The notes under the pieces are model-generated. The model saw nothing but the letters and a program-made list of their open reading frames with translations, was not told the origin of the DNA and ran no database searches. The position numbers were made by a program, and so were the translations under genes. 64,000 bases of DNA from Marinobacter sp. X15-166B. Lineage in GTDB: Bacteria; Pseudomonadota; Gammaproteobacteria; Pseudomonadales; Oleiphilaceae. Positions 8,164 to 15,019 of the stretch are shown piece by piece. Within the stretch, counting starts at the first letter, position 1. Every line of letters starts with the position of its first letter. The stretch spans positions 3,048,820 to 3,112,819 of the forward strand of contig NZ_MEIY01000001.1 in the NCBI RefSeq assembly GCF_001752365.1. The letters run 5' to 3'.

Positions 8164-9633
8164 ATGACGCAAAAATCGCTATTTGATGATGCGGACACGC
8201 CCGCCCTGACCGCCGTGCGCATCCATCCAGACTTTACCAGCTGGCAACAGCGGGCACGGCAGTTGTTGCTGGATGAGGTGCCGCCGCAGCGGGTGTGGTG
8301 GCAAGCCGATGAGACCCAGTCACGGGCGATTGCGACGGCCGGCAACGCAAACATTCGCGTACCGAAACCCTTCCTGACTCAAGCCCGCGCCGCCAGTTGT
8401 CATCGCAACGGCGACCGCTGGGCGCTGCTGTACCACTTGCTGTGGCGGATGACCCATGGCGAACACCATCTCATGGCGCTCAGCAGTGACCCGCTTGTTG
8501 TCCAGCTGCACTATTACGCCAAAGCGGTGAGTCGCGATGTGCATAAAATGAAAGCCTTCGTGCGTTTTCGGGCCGTCGATGGTGCAGACGGCGACCCGCG
8601 CTACATCGCCTGGTTCGAACCGGATCATTATATCGTCGAGTACGCCGCACCTTTTTTTCAGCGGCGCTTCGCTAATATGTGCTGGTCGATTTTGACACCC
8701 GATTGCTGCGCGCACTGGGAGGGCAGGGGCGAGGTGTGGTTCAGCGCCGGGGCGGACAAGGCAGCAGCGCCTGGCGACGATTTGGTGGAAGAAACCTGGC
8801 GCTGTTATTACCGCAGTATATTCAACCCGGCCCGGGTGAAAATTCAGGCCATGCTGTCGGAGATGCCGCAAAAGTACTGGAAGAACTTACCGGAAGCCCG
8901 GCTGATCCCGGAGTTGGTCCGAGAGTCGGGCAACCGGGTAGACACCATGACAAACGAGGTTAAAACCGCGGAGCAGCTCCGCTGCGGTCCCCGTCCCGCC
9001 GCACCTGAGCAAACACTGAATGACGCGATTCAACACAGTGAACCCGGATCGATTCAGCAGTTGGCCTTGGCAGCGCAGAAATGCCGTAACTGCCCCCTGT
9101 GGCAGCCGGCGACCCAGACCGTGTTTGGCGCGGGACCCGTACCCGCACCAATCATGCTGATCGGCGAACAGCCGGGGGACCAGGAAGATCTGACGGGCAA
9201 GCCGTTCGTCGGCCCGGCAGGGGCGTTGCTGAACCATGCGCTGACCGCGGCGGGTCTGCGCCGGGACGAGTTGTACATCACCAATACCGTCAAGCATTTC
9301 AAGTTTCGTGCCCGCGGCAAGCGCCGCCTGCACGAGCGCCCCCGCGAGGAAGAGATCCAGGCCTGCGCTCCGTGGCTGGCGGCAGAGATCGACCAGGTCC
9401 AGCCGGACATCATCGTCTGCCTGGGTGCCACCGCCGCGCAGGCGCAGTTAGGGCAGGGCATGCAAGTGACGCGTGATCGGGGCAAGGTAATTACCCGGCA
9501 GGGTCGCCATTACCTGATCACCGTCCACCCGGCGTATTTGTTGCGCAATGGCGAGAGTCCCCATGACCTGGAGCGTTTTGTGGCTGACTTGCAGGTGGCC
9601 GCCAGGCATCTGCAGTTGCTGCGTTCGCCGTAG
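8164..9633 (+). CDS. fused DUF4130-type protein and UdgX-type uracil-DNA glycosylase/binding protein
   Basis: A two-domain protein of 489 residues. Residues 1 to about 245 match the TIGR03915/DUF4130 partner of the radical SAM protein (LLYHLLWRMTHGEHHL, VHKMKAFVRFRAVD, YIAWFEPDHYIVEYAAPFFQRRF). From about residue 290 comes a UdgX domain of the family-4-like UDG superfamily: CRNCPLW cysteines for an iron-sulfur cluster, the GEQPGDQEDLTGKPFVGPAG motif, ITNTVKHFKF, and the loop KRRLHERP. The histidine of that loop in characterised UdgX proteins attaches covalently to the uracil site. The C-terminal VHPAYLLR is also typical. It lies 17 bases after the radical SAM gene, so it shares the LexA-controlled promoter. 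The fusion of the two partners is a known arrangement. Confidence 0.93.
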   Translation: MTQKSLFDDADTPALTAVRIHPDFTSWQQRARQLLLDEVPPQRVWWQADETQSRAIATAGNANIRVPKPFLTQARAASCHRNGDRWALLYHLLWRMTHGEHHLMALSSDPLVVQLHYYAKAVSRDVHKMKAFVRFRAVDGADGDPRYIAWFEPDHYIVEYAAPFFQRRFANMCWSILTPDCCAHWEGRGEVWFSAGADKAAAPGDDLVEETWRCYYRSIFNPARVKIQAMLSEMPQKYWKNLPEARLIPELVRESGNRVDTMTNEVKTAEQLRCGPRPAAPEQTLNDAIQHSEPGSIQQLALAAQKCRNCPLWQPATQTVFGAGPVPAPIMLIGEQPGDQEDLTGKPFVGPAGALLNHALTAAGLRRDELYITNTVKHFKFRARGKRRLHERPREEEIQACAPWLAAEIDQVQPDIIVCLGATAAQAQLGQGMQVTRDRGKVITRQGRHYLITVHPAYLLRNGESPHDLERFVADLQVAARHLQLLRSP

Positions 9634-9725
9634 TACCCGCACGCAAAAGCGCTGCTATACTTCAGGTCATATCCACCTACCTTACGGCTTCAATTTGTGC
9701 TGACACACACGGGTGCGGGGTTCAA

Positions 9726-10553
9726 ATGAAAAAGGTGACGAGTGTATTGCTGGTAATGTTCATGCATGGTTTCTTCATGCTCACAGCATCAGCACAAGAC
9801 GGGAAAGCAGCTGTGGTGCCCTTGCCCTCGGTCGCCGACTTCACGAGGGGTACTGATGGCTGGGCCTTGGGGTTGGGCCTGGGTGTTGAATACGAACCTG
9901 CCTATGAAGGGTCGGATGAATTCGGCTTCGAAGTCCAGCCTGCGGGTGCGGTACAGTGGCGCAGAGGCGATGATGTTTTTTATTGGGCGGGTGAGTCGCT
10001 GGGGTGGCGTGGTCTTCGTTCTAACACCTGGCTGATTGAGGCCGCCGTGGCCTACGATGAGGGCAGAGACGAGAGTGATTCCGATGACGGTCGACTGGAC
10101 GGACTCGGCGATGCAGATGAAAGTCTGGAGTTTGTGCTGCAAGCGCGTCGTGCTTTTGTTGCCGATTGGCGTTATTGGCTGGATGGTCGGTTGATAACCG
10201 GTGAAAACGGAAATCTTGGTATTTTTGGGGTGGGGCGGCGCTTCGGCGAACAGAACGACGGAACCGGTTCTGATTTTTCTGTCGCCGTGGTTTTTCACGA
10301 CAGCGAATATGCCAATAAAGATTTTGGCATAGACGCAGGACAGTCTGCTGCATCGGGACTGAACGAGACCGACCTGAGTGGCGGATTTCGCTCGATTGGA
10401 GCCCATTACAATTACCGTAATTATATCAACGAGAATTGGCAGGTGTTCGGCGAAGTGCTTTATGAGCGCTATAGCAGTGAAATTGAGGATAGCCCAATCT
10501 CACGCAACAACTATGAAGCCGAAGCAGGCGTCGGATTCATTTACGTATTCTAG
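9726..10553 (+). CDS. MipA/OmpV-family outer-membrane protein
   Basis: A 275-residue beta-barrel protein with a Sec signal peptide (MKKVTSVLLVMFMHGFFMLTASAQ). The first strand region WALGLGLGVEYEPAYEGSDE and QPAGAVQWRRGDDVFYW match the MipA/OmpV family, and the C-terminus GVGFIYVF ends in phenylalanine, as outer-membrane barrels do. Family members are linked to peptidoglycan-synthesis scaffolding (MipA) or act as small porins and immunogens (OmpV); neither role is shown here. The upstream 92-bp gap contains a possible -10 TATACT near 9653 but no clear -35. It is not obviously linked to the repair operon before it. Confidence 0.87.
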   Translation: MKKVTSVLLVMFMHGFFMLTASAQDGKAAVVPLPSVADFTRGTDGWALGLGLGVEYEPAYEGSDEFGFEVQPAGAVQWRRGDDVFYWAGESLGWRGLRSNTWLIEAAVAYDEGRDESDSDDGRLDGLGDADESLEFVLQARRAFVADWRYWLDGRLITGENGNLGIFGVGRRFGEQNDGTGSDFSVAVVFHDSEYANKDFGIDAGQSAASGLNETDLSGGFRSIGAHYNYRNYINENWQVFGEVLYERYSSEIEDSPISRNNYEAEAGVGFIYVF

Positions 10554-10945
10554 AGTGCCTGACGAGTCTGCAGGAAAAGCCTTTTCACCGCCTGATCTGA
10601 ACTACGCCAGACCATGAACAGAGTGATCAAAGGTCCCGGGCTGGAGCTGTTGCGGATTGTTCGTTTTCAGGAACCGGTCTACTGTGTTCGGGGCGATCTG
10701 CGAATATCTGGCGGCAACTCGATCTGCCAGCCTTATGGTGACCCGCCAATCAAACCGGCCCGGACCTCAAATTCCTCTATCAAGGCACCACCCAATCCCG
10801 GAACTTGTGATTCGTAATAACCAACTGACTCCAGGTACTCGGCTTACGCTGCCGGGTATTTTCGTGTTACTCAATTTTGATACGGATGGCTTGCCGGTGC
10901 CACGGCTCGGTTTTTCCGCGTTAACGCTGAAACTTTGCGGCGATT
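10554..10945. other. 392-bp stretch without a recognisable gene
   Basis: Short open frames on both strands show no known motif, signal peptide or good ribosome site. The stretch separates mipA from the remnant antitoxin and may be decayed DNA at the left border of the cassette region. Confidence 0.5.
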
Positions 10946-11146
10946 TTGGAGCCGCGCAGCGGCGTAAAACAGGTCGTTGTGCAGACGATACCGACGCTGA
11001 AACCTTCTACCAAGACGATTTCACTCCGGTTGCCGGAAACTCTGCCTGACCGGATCAAAATCGACGCCAACAAGCGGGATATGGCTTATCAATCGCTGAT
11101 CAAGGCTTGGCTTGCGGATGAGGTGAACGATAGCCGTCGGTCCTGA
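10946..11146 (+). pseudogene. CopG-family (ribbon-helix-helix) antitoxin, C-terminal remnant
   Basis: The encoded end TLKPSTKTISLRLPETL, then DRIKIDANKRDMAYQSLIKAWL, is the conserved second half of CopG-type antitoxins that pair with BrnT-like toxins: a beta strand K-T-I-S-L-R-L followed by two helices, the second holding YQSLIK. The family's N-terminal acidic part (a FWE...DW-S-K-A segment) is missing, no ATG precedes the conserved part (only TTG at 10946 and GTG at 10979), and there is no toxin gene upstream. It is most likely a decayed addiction module at the edge of the cassette array. Confidence 0.6.
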
Positions 11147-11254
11147 GGTGCTAACGCAAAGCGCACCGGTGACCTTGACGCGAAGCGGAGGCAAGGGCAT
11201 TTGTGTGGCGCGTAGGGTCAGCTGTTTTCCAGCATGTAAGCACGAAGTTGACGC

Positions 11255-11369
11255 TCCTTCCTCATAACACAGAGGAGGAACACATGACTCCCCTCTGGGG
11301 GGCTCCCCCCACCTCGTGGGTTAGCCTCAGCCAGAGCCATACTTTACGTGTTCACATGCGTAAAATTGG
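11255..11369. other. string of short hairpins, unassigned
   Basis: Several short inverted repeats occur close together: TTCCTC...GAGGAA around 11260-11280, GGGGGG-CT-CCCCCC at 11297-11310, and CCCAC-CTC-GTGGG just after. I cannot assign them to a known element. They lie between the antitoxin remnant and the end of the leftmost cassette. Confidence 0.35.
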
Positions 11370-11381
11370 GGGGGCAGGTCA
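11370..11381. repeat. solo copy of the GGGGGCAGGTCA repeat
   Basis: The same 12-bp core forms the inverted ends of the small element at 15020-15112. Here it abuts the truncated attC of the leftmost cassette. Confidence 0.55.
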
Positions 11382-11409
11382 CGCCTTTACCCGTCGCCTG
11401 GATTTGCTT

Positions 11410-11416
11410 GTTCGAG
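11410..11416 (-). repeat. partial attC (R'' end) of the SRPBCC cassette
   Basis: On the minus strand CTCGAAC follows the SRPBCC stop codon. It is the exact complement of GTTCGAG at the end of the attC upstream of this cassette (11950-12043), which is the expected relation between the two ends of one integron cassette. The rest of the attC is not recognisable and the GGGGGCAGGTCA repeat lies about 30 bases further on. Confidence 0.55.
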
Positions 11417-11421
11417 CCTGC

Positions 11422-11883
11422 TCAGGTCTCGGCTTCCAGCAGTTTCTTGAGCATGGCGAGGCCGCGCTCGTAGTCCTTTGCCACCATGGCAGACATCTTT
11501 TTCTTCATAAAGAACAGGAATATCGGGAGGGTGCCTTCCATGGACCAAGTTACCCTTGTCGCCTGGCCTTCCTGCTCGAACTCGAAGGCGGCCTTGGACT
11601 GGCTCTTCCAGGGCTTGACGAAGGAGAGATCGTACTCGAGCGTCTGACCAGGCACCACTGTTGAGAGTTCCATGTGCCCCGAACCGATCTTCTTCCCGTC
11701 CCAGGACTGCTTGTGACCGGGTTTGCCGGGGACGCCCCCGATCTCCACCGGGCACTCGGGTTCCTGGCTCAGCCAAGGCGACCAGCTACGCCAGGTATTG
11801 AAGTCAGAGATCGAGGTGAAGATCGAGTCTGGCGGTTTGTCGATTTCGATGGAACGCCGGACGGTGAATGGTATCGACAGCAT
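11422..11883 (-). CDS. SRPBCC (polyketide-cyclase/START-like) family protein, cassette gene
   Basis: A 153-residue single-domain SRPBCC protein, a helix-grip fold binding hydrophobic ligands. The start IPFTVRRSIEIDKPPDSIFTSISDF and the W-R-S-W-S-P-W segment are typical, as is the C-terminal long helix ending AMLKKLLEAET. The ATG at 11883 has GGAGG eight bases upstream. The gene is bounded on its upstream side by an attC site (11950-12043) and followed by a matching R'' end, so it lies in a mobile cassette. Its ligand or function cannot be inferred. Confidence 0.82.
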   Translation of the reverse strand: MLSIPFTVRRSIEIDKPPDSIFTSISDFNTWRSWSPWLSQEPECPVEIGGVPGKPGHKQSWDGKKIGSGHMELSTVVPGQTLEYDLSFVKPWKSQSKAAFEFEQEGQATRVTWSMEGTLPIFLFFMKKKMSAMVAKDYERGLAMLKKLLEAET

Positions 11884-11949
11884 ATGGATTGCCTCCTTTT
11901 TTGTGGTGCCTCCTAGTGACTAAAGGCTTGGAACAGAACCACACTCATG

Positions 11950-12043
11950 GCCTCGAACGCTGAGGTAACCGGCGCCAGAGCAGCAGCGGAGGGAACCAAA
12001 AGCGGTAAGCTTTTGGCGTCCGGTTGACCGCCTTGTTAGCCCT
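11950..12043 (-). repeat. attC recombination site (cassette of the 206-residue protein)
   Basis: Minus strand: R'' AGGGCTAAC, then GCGGTCAACCGGACGCC, a central CCAAAAGC-TTAC-GCTTTTGG hairpin, then GGCGCCGGTTACC, and R' GTTCGAGGC. The two arms pair except for single unpaired bases (a T and a G by alignment), the extrahelical-base pattern that marks attC sites. The R'' end includes the stop codon of the gene it follows. Confidence 0.82.
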
Positions 12044-12656
12044 GAATTTCAAAGCACTTATCTAGCGATGGAACAGCCAAGAACGCGCGCTTTGCGCGAT
12101 AGGCCATTTGCTTCAACCTCTGCACGAACTCGATACACCGTTGTTCTAAGATTGGCAGCTCTTCATCGAATGGTGGATCGGTCAACGCCACAAGTACAAG
12201 AGTACAATCGCTGTAGTCCTTGAGTGATTTGTTTTCTGCGGTGCTCGCAATCCAGGGTTTCAGCGCGTCCAACTGGCCTCCAAAATCACAAACCCGAATA
12301 TGGCCAACCCTCCGTTCGTTCAGGAGGCGGTTATTTTCTGCGTTCGCCTGGCCATCATGCGGTTTAGCGATTTCGATTTTATCCAGGGGCTCACCTTCTT
12401 CATCAAAAACTTCAACGTCATAACCTTGGTTTCCAAGCACTGGAAGAAATAACGTCCCAGGCGGATAAAGCAAGTGAGCGAATTGGGAGAGTGGCCAGAC
12501 CTCGTTGATAAATTCTCTGTAGCGCCCTTCGCCGTTCTGAGCGCGTCGCAACTCTCCGGGGCATGACTCAATCCGTTTCCGAACGTCTTTCACGAATGTT
12601 TTTAACTGGTCTGATGTCCTACGCTGTTCAATTTCCACTGTCGAGATCATCGCCAT
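12036..12656 (-). CDS. hypothetical cassette protein, 206 residues
   Basis: Not recognised. It is a soluble protein with no signal peptide or membrane segment. A central stretch YDVEVFDEEGEPLDKIEIAKPHDGQ resembles the D...(E)xK strand pair of PD-(D/E)XK nuclease folds, but this is a weak impression. It also has an N-terminal helix with many basic residues and a C-terminal helix RCIEFVQRLKQMAYRAKRAF. The ATG at 12656 follows AAGGA. The stop codon TAA lies inside the R'' of its own attC, and the attC R' just upstream (GTTAGCCCT) is the exact complement of that R'', so gene and attC form one complete cassette of about 640 bp. Confidence 0.7.
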   Translation of the reverse strand: MAMISTVEIEQRRTSDQLKTFVKDVRKRIESCPGELRRAQNGEGRYREFINEVWPLSQFAHLLYPPGTLFLPVLGNQGYDVEVFDEEGEPLDKIEIAKPHDGQANAENNRLLNERRVGHIRVCDFGGQLDALKPWIASTAENKSLKDYSDCTLVLVALTDPPFDEELPILEQRCIEFVQRLKQMAYRAKRAFLAVPSLDKCFEIQG

Positions 12657-12665
12657 GCTTCCTTG

Positions 12666-12699
12666 AGGGCTAACGCGCGTGGCTTCGATGGTTGGGCAT
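12666..12699 (-). repeat. short attC site (cassette of the HEPN-like protein)
   Basis: Minus strand: R'' ATGCCCAAC directly at the stop codon, about 16 intervening bases, then R' GTTAGCCCT. R'' is the exact complement of the R' (GTTGGGCAT) before this cassette, and R' is the exact complement of the next cassette's R''. The site is much shorter than its neighbours and its inner arms do not pair well, so it may be deleted or barely functional. Confidence 0.6.
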
Positions 12700-13238
12700 C
12701 ACTTTGCCAGTGCCTCGAAGAGCTCAATGGTGGACTTGTAACCACGATCGCTTTCAAAGACGGTGTTCGTGATGCCGCTGCTACGCTGCAGCTCTCTCAC
12801 GATATCAGCGGAGCCGTCGATTAGGTCGCTGAGCTGAAATGGCGTGACATCTGCGCGTCGAAAAATCTTCTCTGCCGTTTGAGCTGCATTCCGATGAGCG
12901 ACAAACAAGTGCCTAACCTGATGTAGCGCCGTGATCATTTTAGACGGCGCAATATGGGCTCTGATCGCCGTTTCCAGTCCAGGAGTCAAGAAGGACGGAT
13001 TCGAATTTAGGAGCGCGCTAAAAGATGCCGTGCGTGAGTTTGAATCAAATGGCTTCCATGCGGCAACAATCATGGCTCGAAAGTGCGCGATGCGAGTTGC
13101 TTCAAAGAAGTCGTAGTAGTGGTTTAGCTGCGCAAGGAAGCTTTTCCTGCCGTCGTGCTCAATTGCCCACCAAACCTGGTAGTGAGCTCTGGCCTCAGTT
13201 GCTGCCTCCGCTAGCCTCGAAAGAATTACCTCTGACAT
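12699..13238 (-). CDS. HEPN/AbiU2-like cassette protein
   Basis: A 179-residue all-helical protein. The segment QVRHLFVAHRNAAQTAEKIF contains RHLFVAH, an R-x5-H arrangement like the Rx4-6H catalytic motif of HEPN ribonucleases. The following DVTPFQLSDLID and the N-terminal ARAHYQVWWAIEH resemble AbiU2-type HEPN proteins, some of which act in abortive infection or as toxins. The start was set at the ATG at 13238 because the longer frame upstream runs through an attC site. It forms one cassette with the short attC that follows. The HEPN assignment is pattern-based and needs a structure comparison. No antitoxin partner is adjacent in the cassette. Confidence 0.55.
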   Translation of the reverse strand: MSEVILSRLAEAATEARAHYQVWWAIEHDGRKSFLAQLNHYYDFFEATRIAHFRAMIVAAWKPFDSNSRTASFSALLNSNPSFLTPGLETAIRAHIAPSKMITALHQVRHLFVAHRNAAQTAEKIFRRADVTPFQLSDLIDGSADIVRELQRSSGITNTVFESDRGYKSTIELFEALAK

Positions 13239-13254
13239 GACTGGTCCCGCTGTG

Positions 13255-13326
13255 ATGCCCAACGCCTGGCTTTGCGACGTGCCCGAGCGCAGCGTAGGCG
13301 CGTCCGACAACAGCCATTGGTTATAT
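13255..13326 (-). repeat. attC site (cassette of the Phd/ParE pair)
   Basis: Minus strand: R'' TATAACC just after the toxin stop codon, arm GGCTGTTGTCGGACG, central part with CCTACGCTGCGCTCGG, arm CGTCGCAAAGCC, and R' GTTGGGCAT. The arms pair as GGCT-TTG-CG-ACG, with single bases left over on one side. This is the asymmetric extrahelical pattern expected of a folded attC bottom strand. Confidence 0.8.
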
Positions 13327-13620
13327 TTAGCTTTCGGGTAACTCAAGCTGCCTCTCACTTCGCCAGACCCGAATGAGCACAACCTCGGTTTCTTGCCTCA
13401 GGTAAACAACTCGAAAAGGCGCATGGATTAACTCTCGGATATGGCTCAAACCAAACTCGGGAACAATTCGGCCGGAATCAGGGTGAGGCACCAGCATTTC
13501 GGTATGATCCAGCATGGCAACGACATATTCATCACCGATTTGTGGCACACCCTCATCAATATAGTGCGTTTGAATGTCTTGCAAATCCTCAAGAGCAGAC
13601 TGGGCGATGCGTAGCTCCAT
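13327..13620 (-). CDS. RelE/ParE-superfamily toxin
   Basis: A 97-residue toxin of the RelE/ParE fold. Its pattern is: N-terminal helix with A-L-E-D-L-Q-D-I, then YVVAMLDHTEMLVPHPDSGRIVPEF, then IRELIHAPFRVVYLRQ, and a final strand VVLIRVWRSERQL. ParE members poison DNA gyrase and RelE members cleave ribosome-bound mRNA; the target here is unknown. The ATG directly follows the antitoxin stop codon with no gap, so the two are translationally coupled. The pair occupies one cassette; addiction modules are common stabilisers of cassette arrays. Confidence 0.88.
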   Translation of the reverse strand: MELRIAQSALEDLQDIQTHYIDEGVPQIGDEYVVAMLDHTEMLVPHPDSGRIVPEFGLSHIRELIHAPFRVVYLRQETEVVLIRVWRSERQLELPES

Positions 13621-13890
13621 TTACCGAATACCCAGTGCTTTCTTTGCCTCAGTCAGCGAAACAGTGTTGCCCTCGCGCACATCCATGAGACCTTGCGCTA
13701 CAGCTTTAACAAACCGAAGTTCTTCGGCAGTTCTCTCGAATTCCTCAAGCCCTTGAACCACAGCTACGCCACGGCCTCGGCTGGTAAGCAAGATTGGGCG
13801 ATGCGTATCCTGAGCTCGATTAACTACCTTTCCAGGATTAATCTTTAGATCTGAAAGGGGGACAACGTCTTCTGAAAACTTTACCTGCAT
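13621..13890 (-). CDS. Phd/YefM-type antitoxin
   Basis: An 89-residue antitoxin. The N-terminal DNA-binding part contains VPLSDLKINPGKVVNRAQDTHRPILLTSRGRGVAVV, the Phd/YefM signature in which a strand-helix segment is followed by (P/Q)-I-L-L-T-x-x-G-x-x-x-A-V. The C-terminal half (EFERTAEELRFVKAVAQGL) would wrap the toxin. It lies directly upstream of the toxin gene and would both neutralise it and repress the operon. The 41 bases between its start and the next attC must hold the promoter. Confidence 0.9.
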   Translation of the reverse strand: MQVKFSEDVVPLSDLKINPGKVVNRAQDTHRPILLTSRGRGVAVVQGLEEFERTAEELRFVKAVAQGLMDVREGNTVSLTEAKKALGIR

Positions 13891-13931
13891 GACACATACT
13901 CCAAAATAGAACAGGTATCATTTTTAGCACC

Positions 13932-14027
13932 AGTCAACAGGTGCGGTCAAGAGAATATACCCCCAGTGGTAATGGGCGCCAACGGAGCGCAGCGTAATTG
14001 GCGTCTCGTTGACCGCATTGTTATGGC
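13932..14027 (-). repeat. attC site (cassette of the exported 163-residue protein)
   Basis: Minus strand: R'' GCCATAAC at the stop codon, arm GCGGTCAACGAGA, an inner GACGCCAA...TTGGCGCCC stem, arm TCTCTTGACCGC, and R' GTTGACT. The outer arms pair perfectly apart from one extra C, as in known attC sites. R'' is the complement of GTTATGGC at the end of the next attC upstream (14912-14967), which defines the cassette between them. Confidence 0.82.
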
Positions 14028-14518
14028 TATTCGCGGATTGCATCGAGTACCTTACGATCGTCAAAAGGTCGGTCAAAATAGCCAACCTCTTCTAGTGTCC
14101 GCCTAATTTCAGCGGGGACGGACTCGTAAATCGCTTGAAATTTTCGAATGTCGCCAGAGAACGCCAGCACCTTGATGGCTGAGATGGCCTCTCGGGTTTG
14201 TTGCTGAAGCTCCTCATTTTCCGTGATCAGGATTGTGTAAGCGAGTTCCGCCAATTCTGGTTTTTCGCATTCGTGACGCAACAATGCGGCCTTTGACATC
14301 AGCAGGCGCTCGATATCACGCTGAGTGAAACCGGTCAGTTTGGCGATTATTTCTTCACTAGGTAGATCCCTTCTCTTAACAAGCTGATTACAACGGTCAA
14401 ATGCTTGAGTGTACTCCGCGATTTTGCTCGTGATGTGGTGATGATTTCCATCCGGTGCTTCTGCCACGGACAACGACGAGAGTGCAACCAATAGCCCAGA
14501 CACAAATAGCTTCAGCAT
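14027..14518 (-). CDS. hypothetical exported cassette protein, 163 residues
   Basis: Not recognised. The N-terminus MLKLFVSGLLVALSSLSVAEA is a Sec signal peptide with cleavage expected after AEA. The mature part is helical, with DRCNQLVKRRDLPSEEIIAKLTGF and two cysteines (in RCNQ and HECEK) that could form a disulfide. The ATG at 14518 has GGAGG nine bases upstream, inside the end of a tiny frame whose TGA lies one base before it. Its stop overlaps the R'' of the attC that ends the cassette. The function is probably periplasmic. Confidence 0.72.
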   Translation of the reverse strand: MLKLFVSGLLVALSSLSVAEAPDGNHHHITSKIAEYTQAFDRCNQLVKRRDLPSEEIIAKLTGFTQRDIERLLMSKAALLRHECEKPELAELAYTILITENEELQQQTREAISAIKVLAFSGDIRKFQAIYESVPAEIRRTLEEVGYFDRPFDDRKVLDAIRE

Positions 14519-14519
14519 C

Positions 14520-14651
14520 TCAATATCCTCCGCAGCCTTTGTCTACCGCGTCCCAAAATTGCCGTTGTTCATAGCTGAGACTACTAGTGAGAATTCGGAT
14601 TTTGGCAACCTGACTAACTCTCGCACGGATCATGTCAGGAAGGATACTCAT
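14520..14651 (-). CDS. possible 43-residue small protein preceding the exported cassette gene
   Basis: The frame begins with an ATG at 14651, 18 bases after the preceding small gene, and ends with TGA one base before the ATG of the exported protein. Its end (SYEQRQFWDAVDKGCGGY) looks protein-like and contains the Shine-Dalgarno of the next gene, so translational coupling is plausible. No strong ribosome site of its own is seen. It may be a leader frame rather than a functional protein. Confidence 0.35.
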   Translation of the reverse strand: MSILPDMIRARVSQVAKIRILTSSLSYEQRQFWDAVDKGCGGY

Positions 14652-14669
14652 GGCGCGGGCAAAAAGAAC

Positions 14670-14855
14670 TTAATCGGTAGAGTGGATGTTGTAGGTGGCT
14701 TGCGCGGCATTATTACCAAGGAATATGGTCGCCATCACGCCGGCGGGCATTACGACTTCGAGCAGATTCCCGGCACGCTGGGCTCTCCTGATTTCGTCGA
14801 GAGCCTCTTCATCCGCTCTGTCTAATTTGAGACTGCTAATATCGGGGCATTCCAT
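14670..14855 (-). CDS. hypothetical 61-residue protein
   Basis: Not recognised. It has a charged helical first half (LKLDRADEEALDEIRRAQRAGNL) and a short hydrophobic stretch (VVMPAGVMATIFLGNNAA), which might be membrane-associated. The ATG at 14855 is preceded by AATGGAGAAATTGGC, a GGAGA Shine-Dalgarno at good distance. It is the first of three closely spaced frames in one cassette, just downstream of the attC at 14912-14967. Confidence 0.55.
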   Translation of the reverse strand: MECPDISSLKLDRADEEALDEIRRAQRAGNLLEVVMPAGVMATIFLGNNAAQATYNIHSTD

Positions 14856-14911
14856 GCCAATTTCTCCATTGGTTTTCTAGGGTTAGATCTTACACTGACT
14901 CATCCGCTGTG

Positions 14912-14967
14912 GGCCATAACGAGCCTGTAGATAAACTCTTCACCGGACCTGATCTACAGGGTTTGTT
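14912..14967 (-). repeat. attC-like site with CCTGTAGAT/ATCTACAGG stem
   Basis: Minus strand: AACAAAC, then CCTGTAGAT, a 19-base loop, ATCTACAGG, CTC and GTTATGGCC. The 9-bp arms are perfect, and the terminal GTTATGGC is the exact complement of the R'' of the next cassette's attC (GCCATAAC at 14020-14027). The left R'' end is degenerate, perhaps because the upstream cassette was damaged by the element at 15020-15112. Confidence 0.65.
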
Positions 14968-15019
14968 GTTTTGCCATCAGCTGCGATCAACTGGCGCAAG
15001 TTTGTAAAGTTTTCGGCAA

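Noticed and set aside
11147..11220. Plus-strand attC after the CopG remnant (GTGCTAAC...)
   Set aside because: It has an AAC-type end and some palindromic segments, but the inner arms do not pair and no matching GTT core is found.
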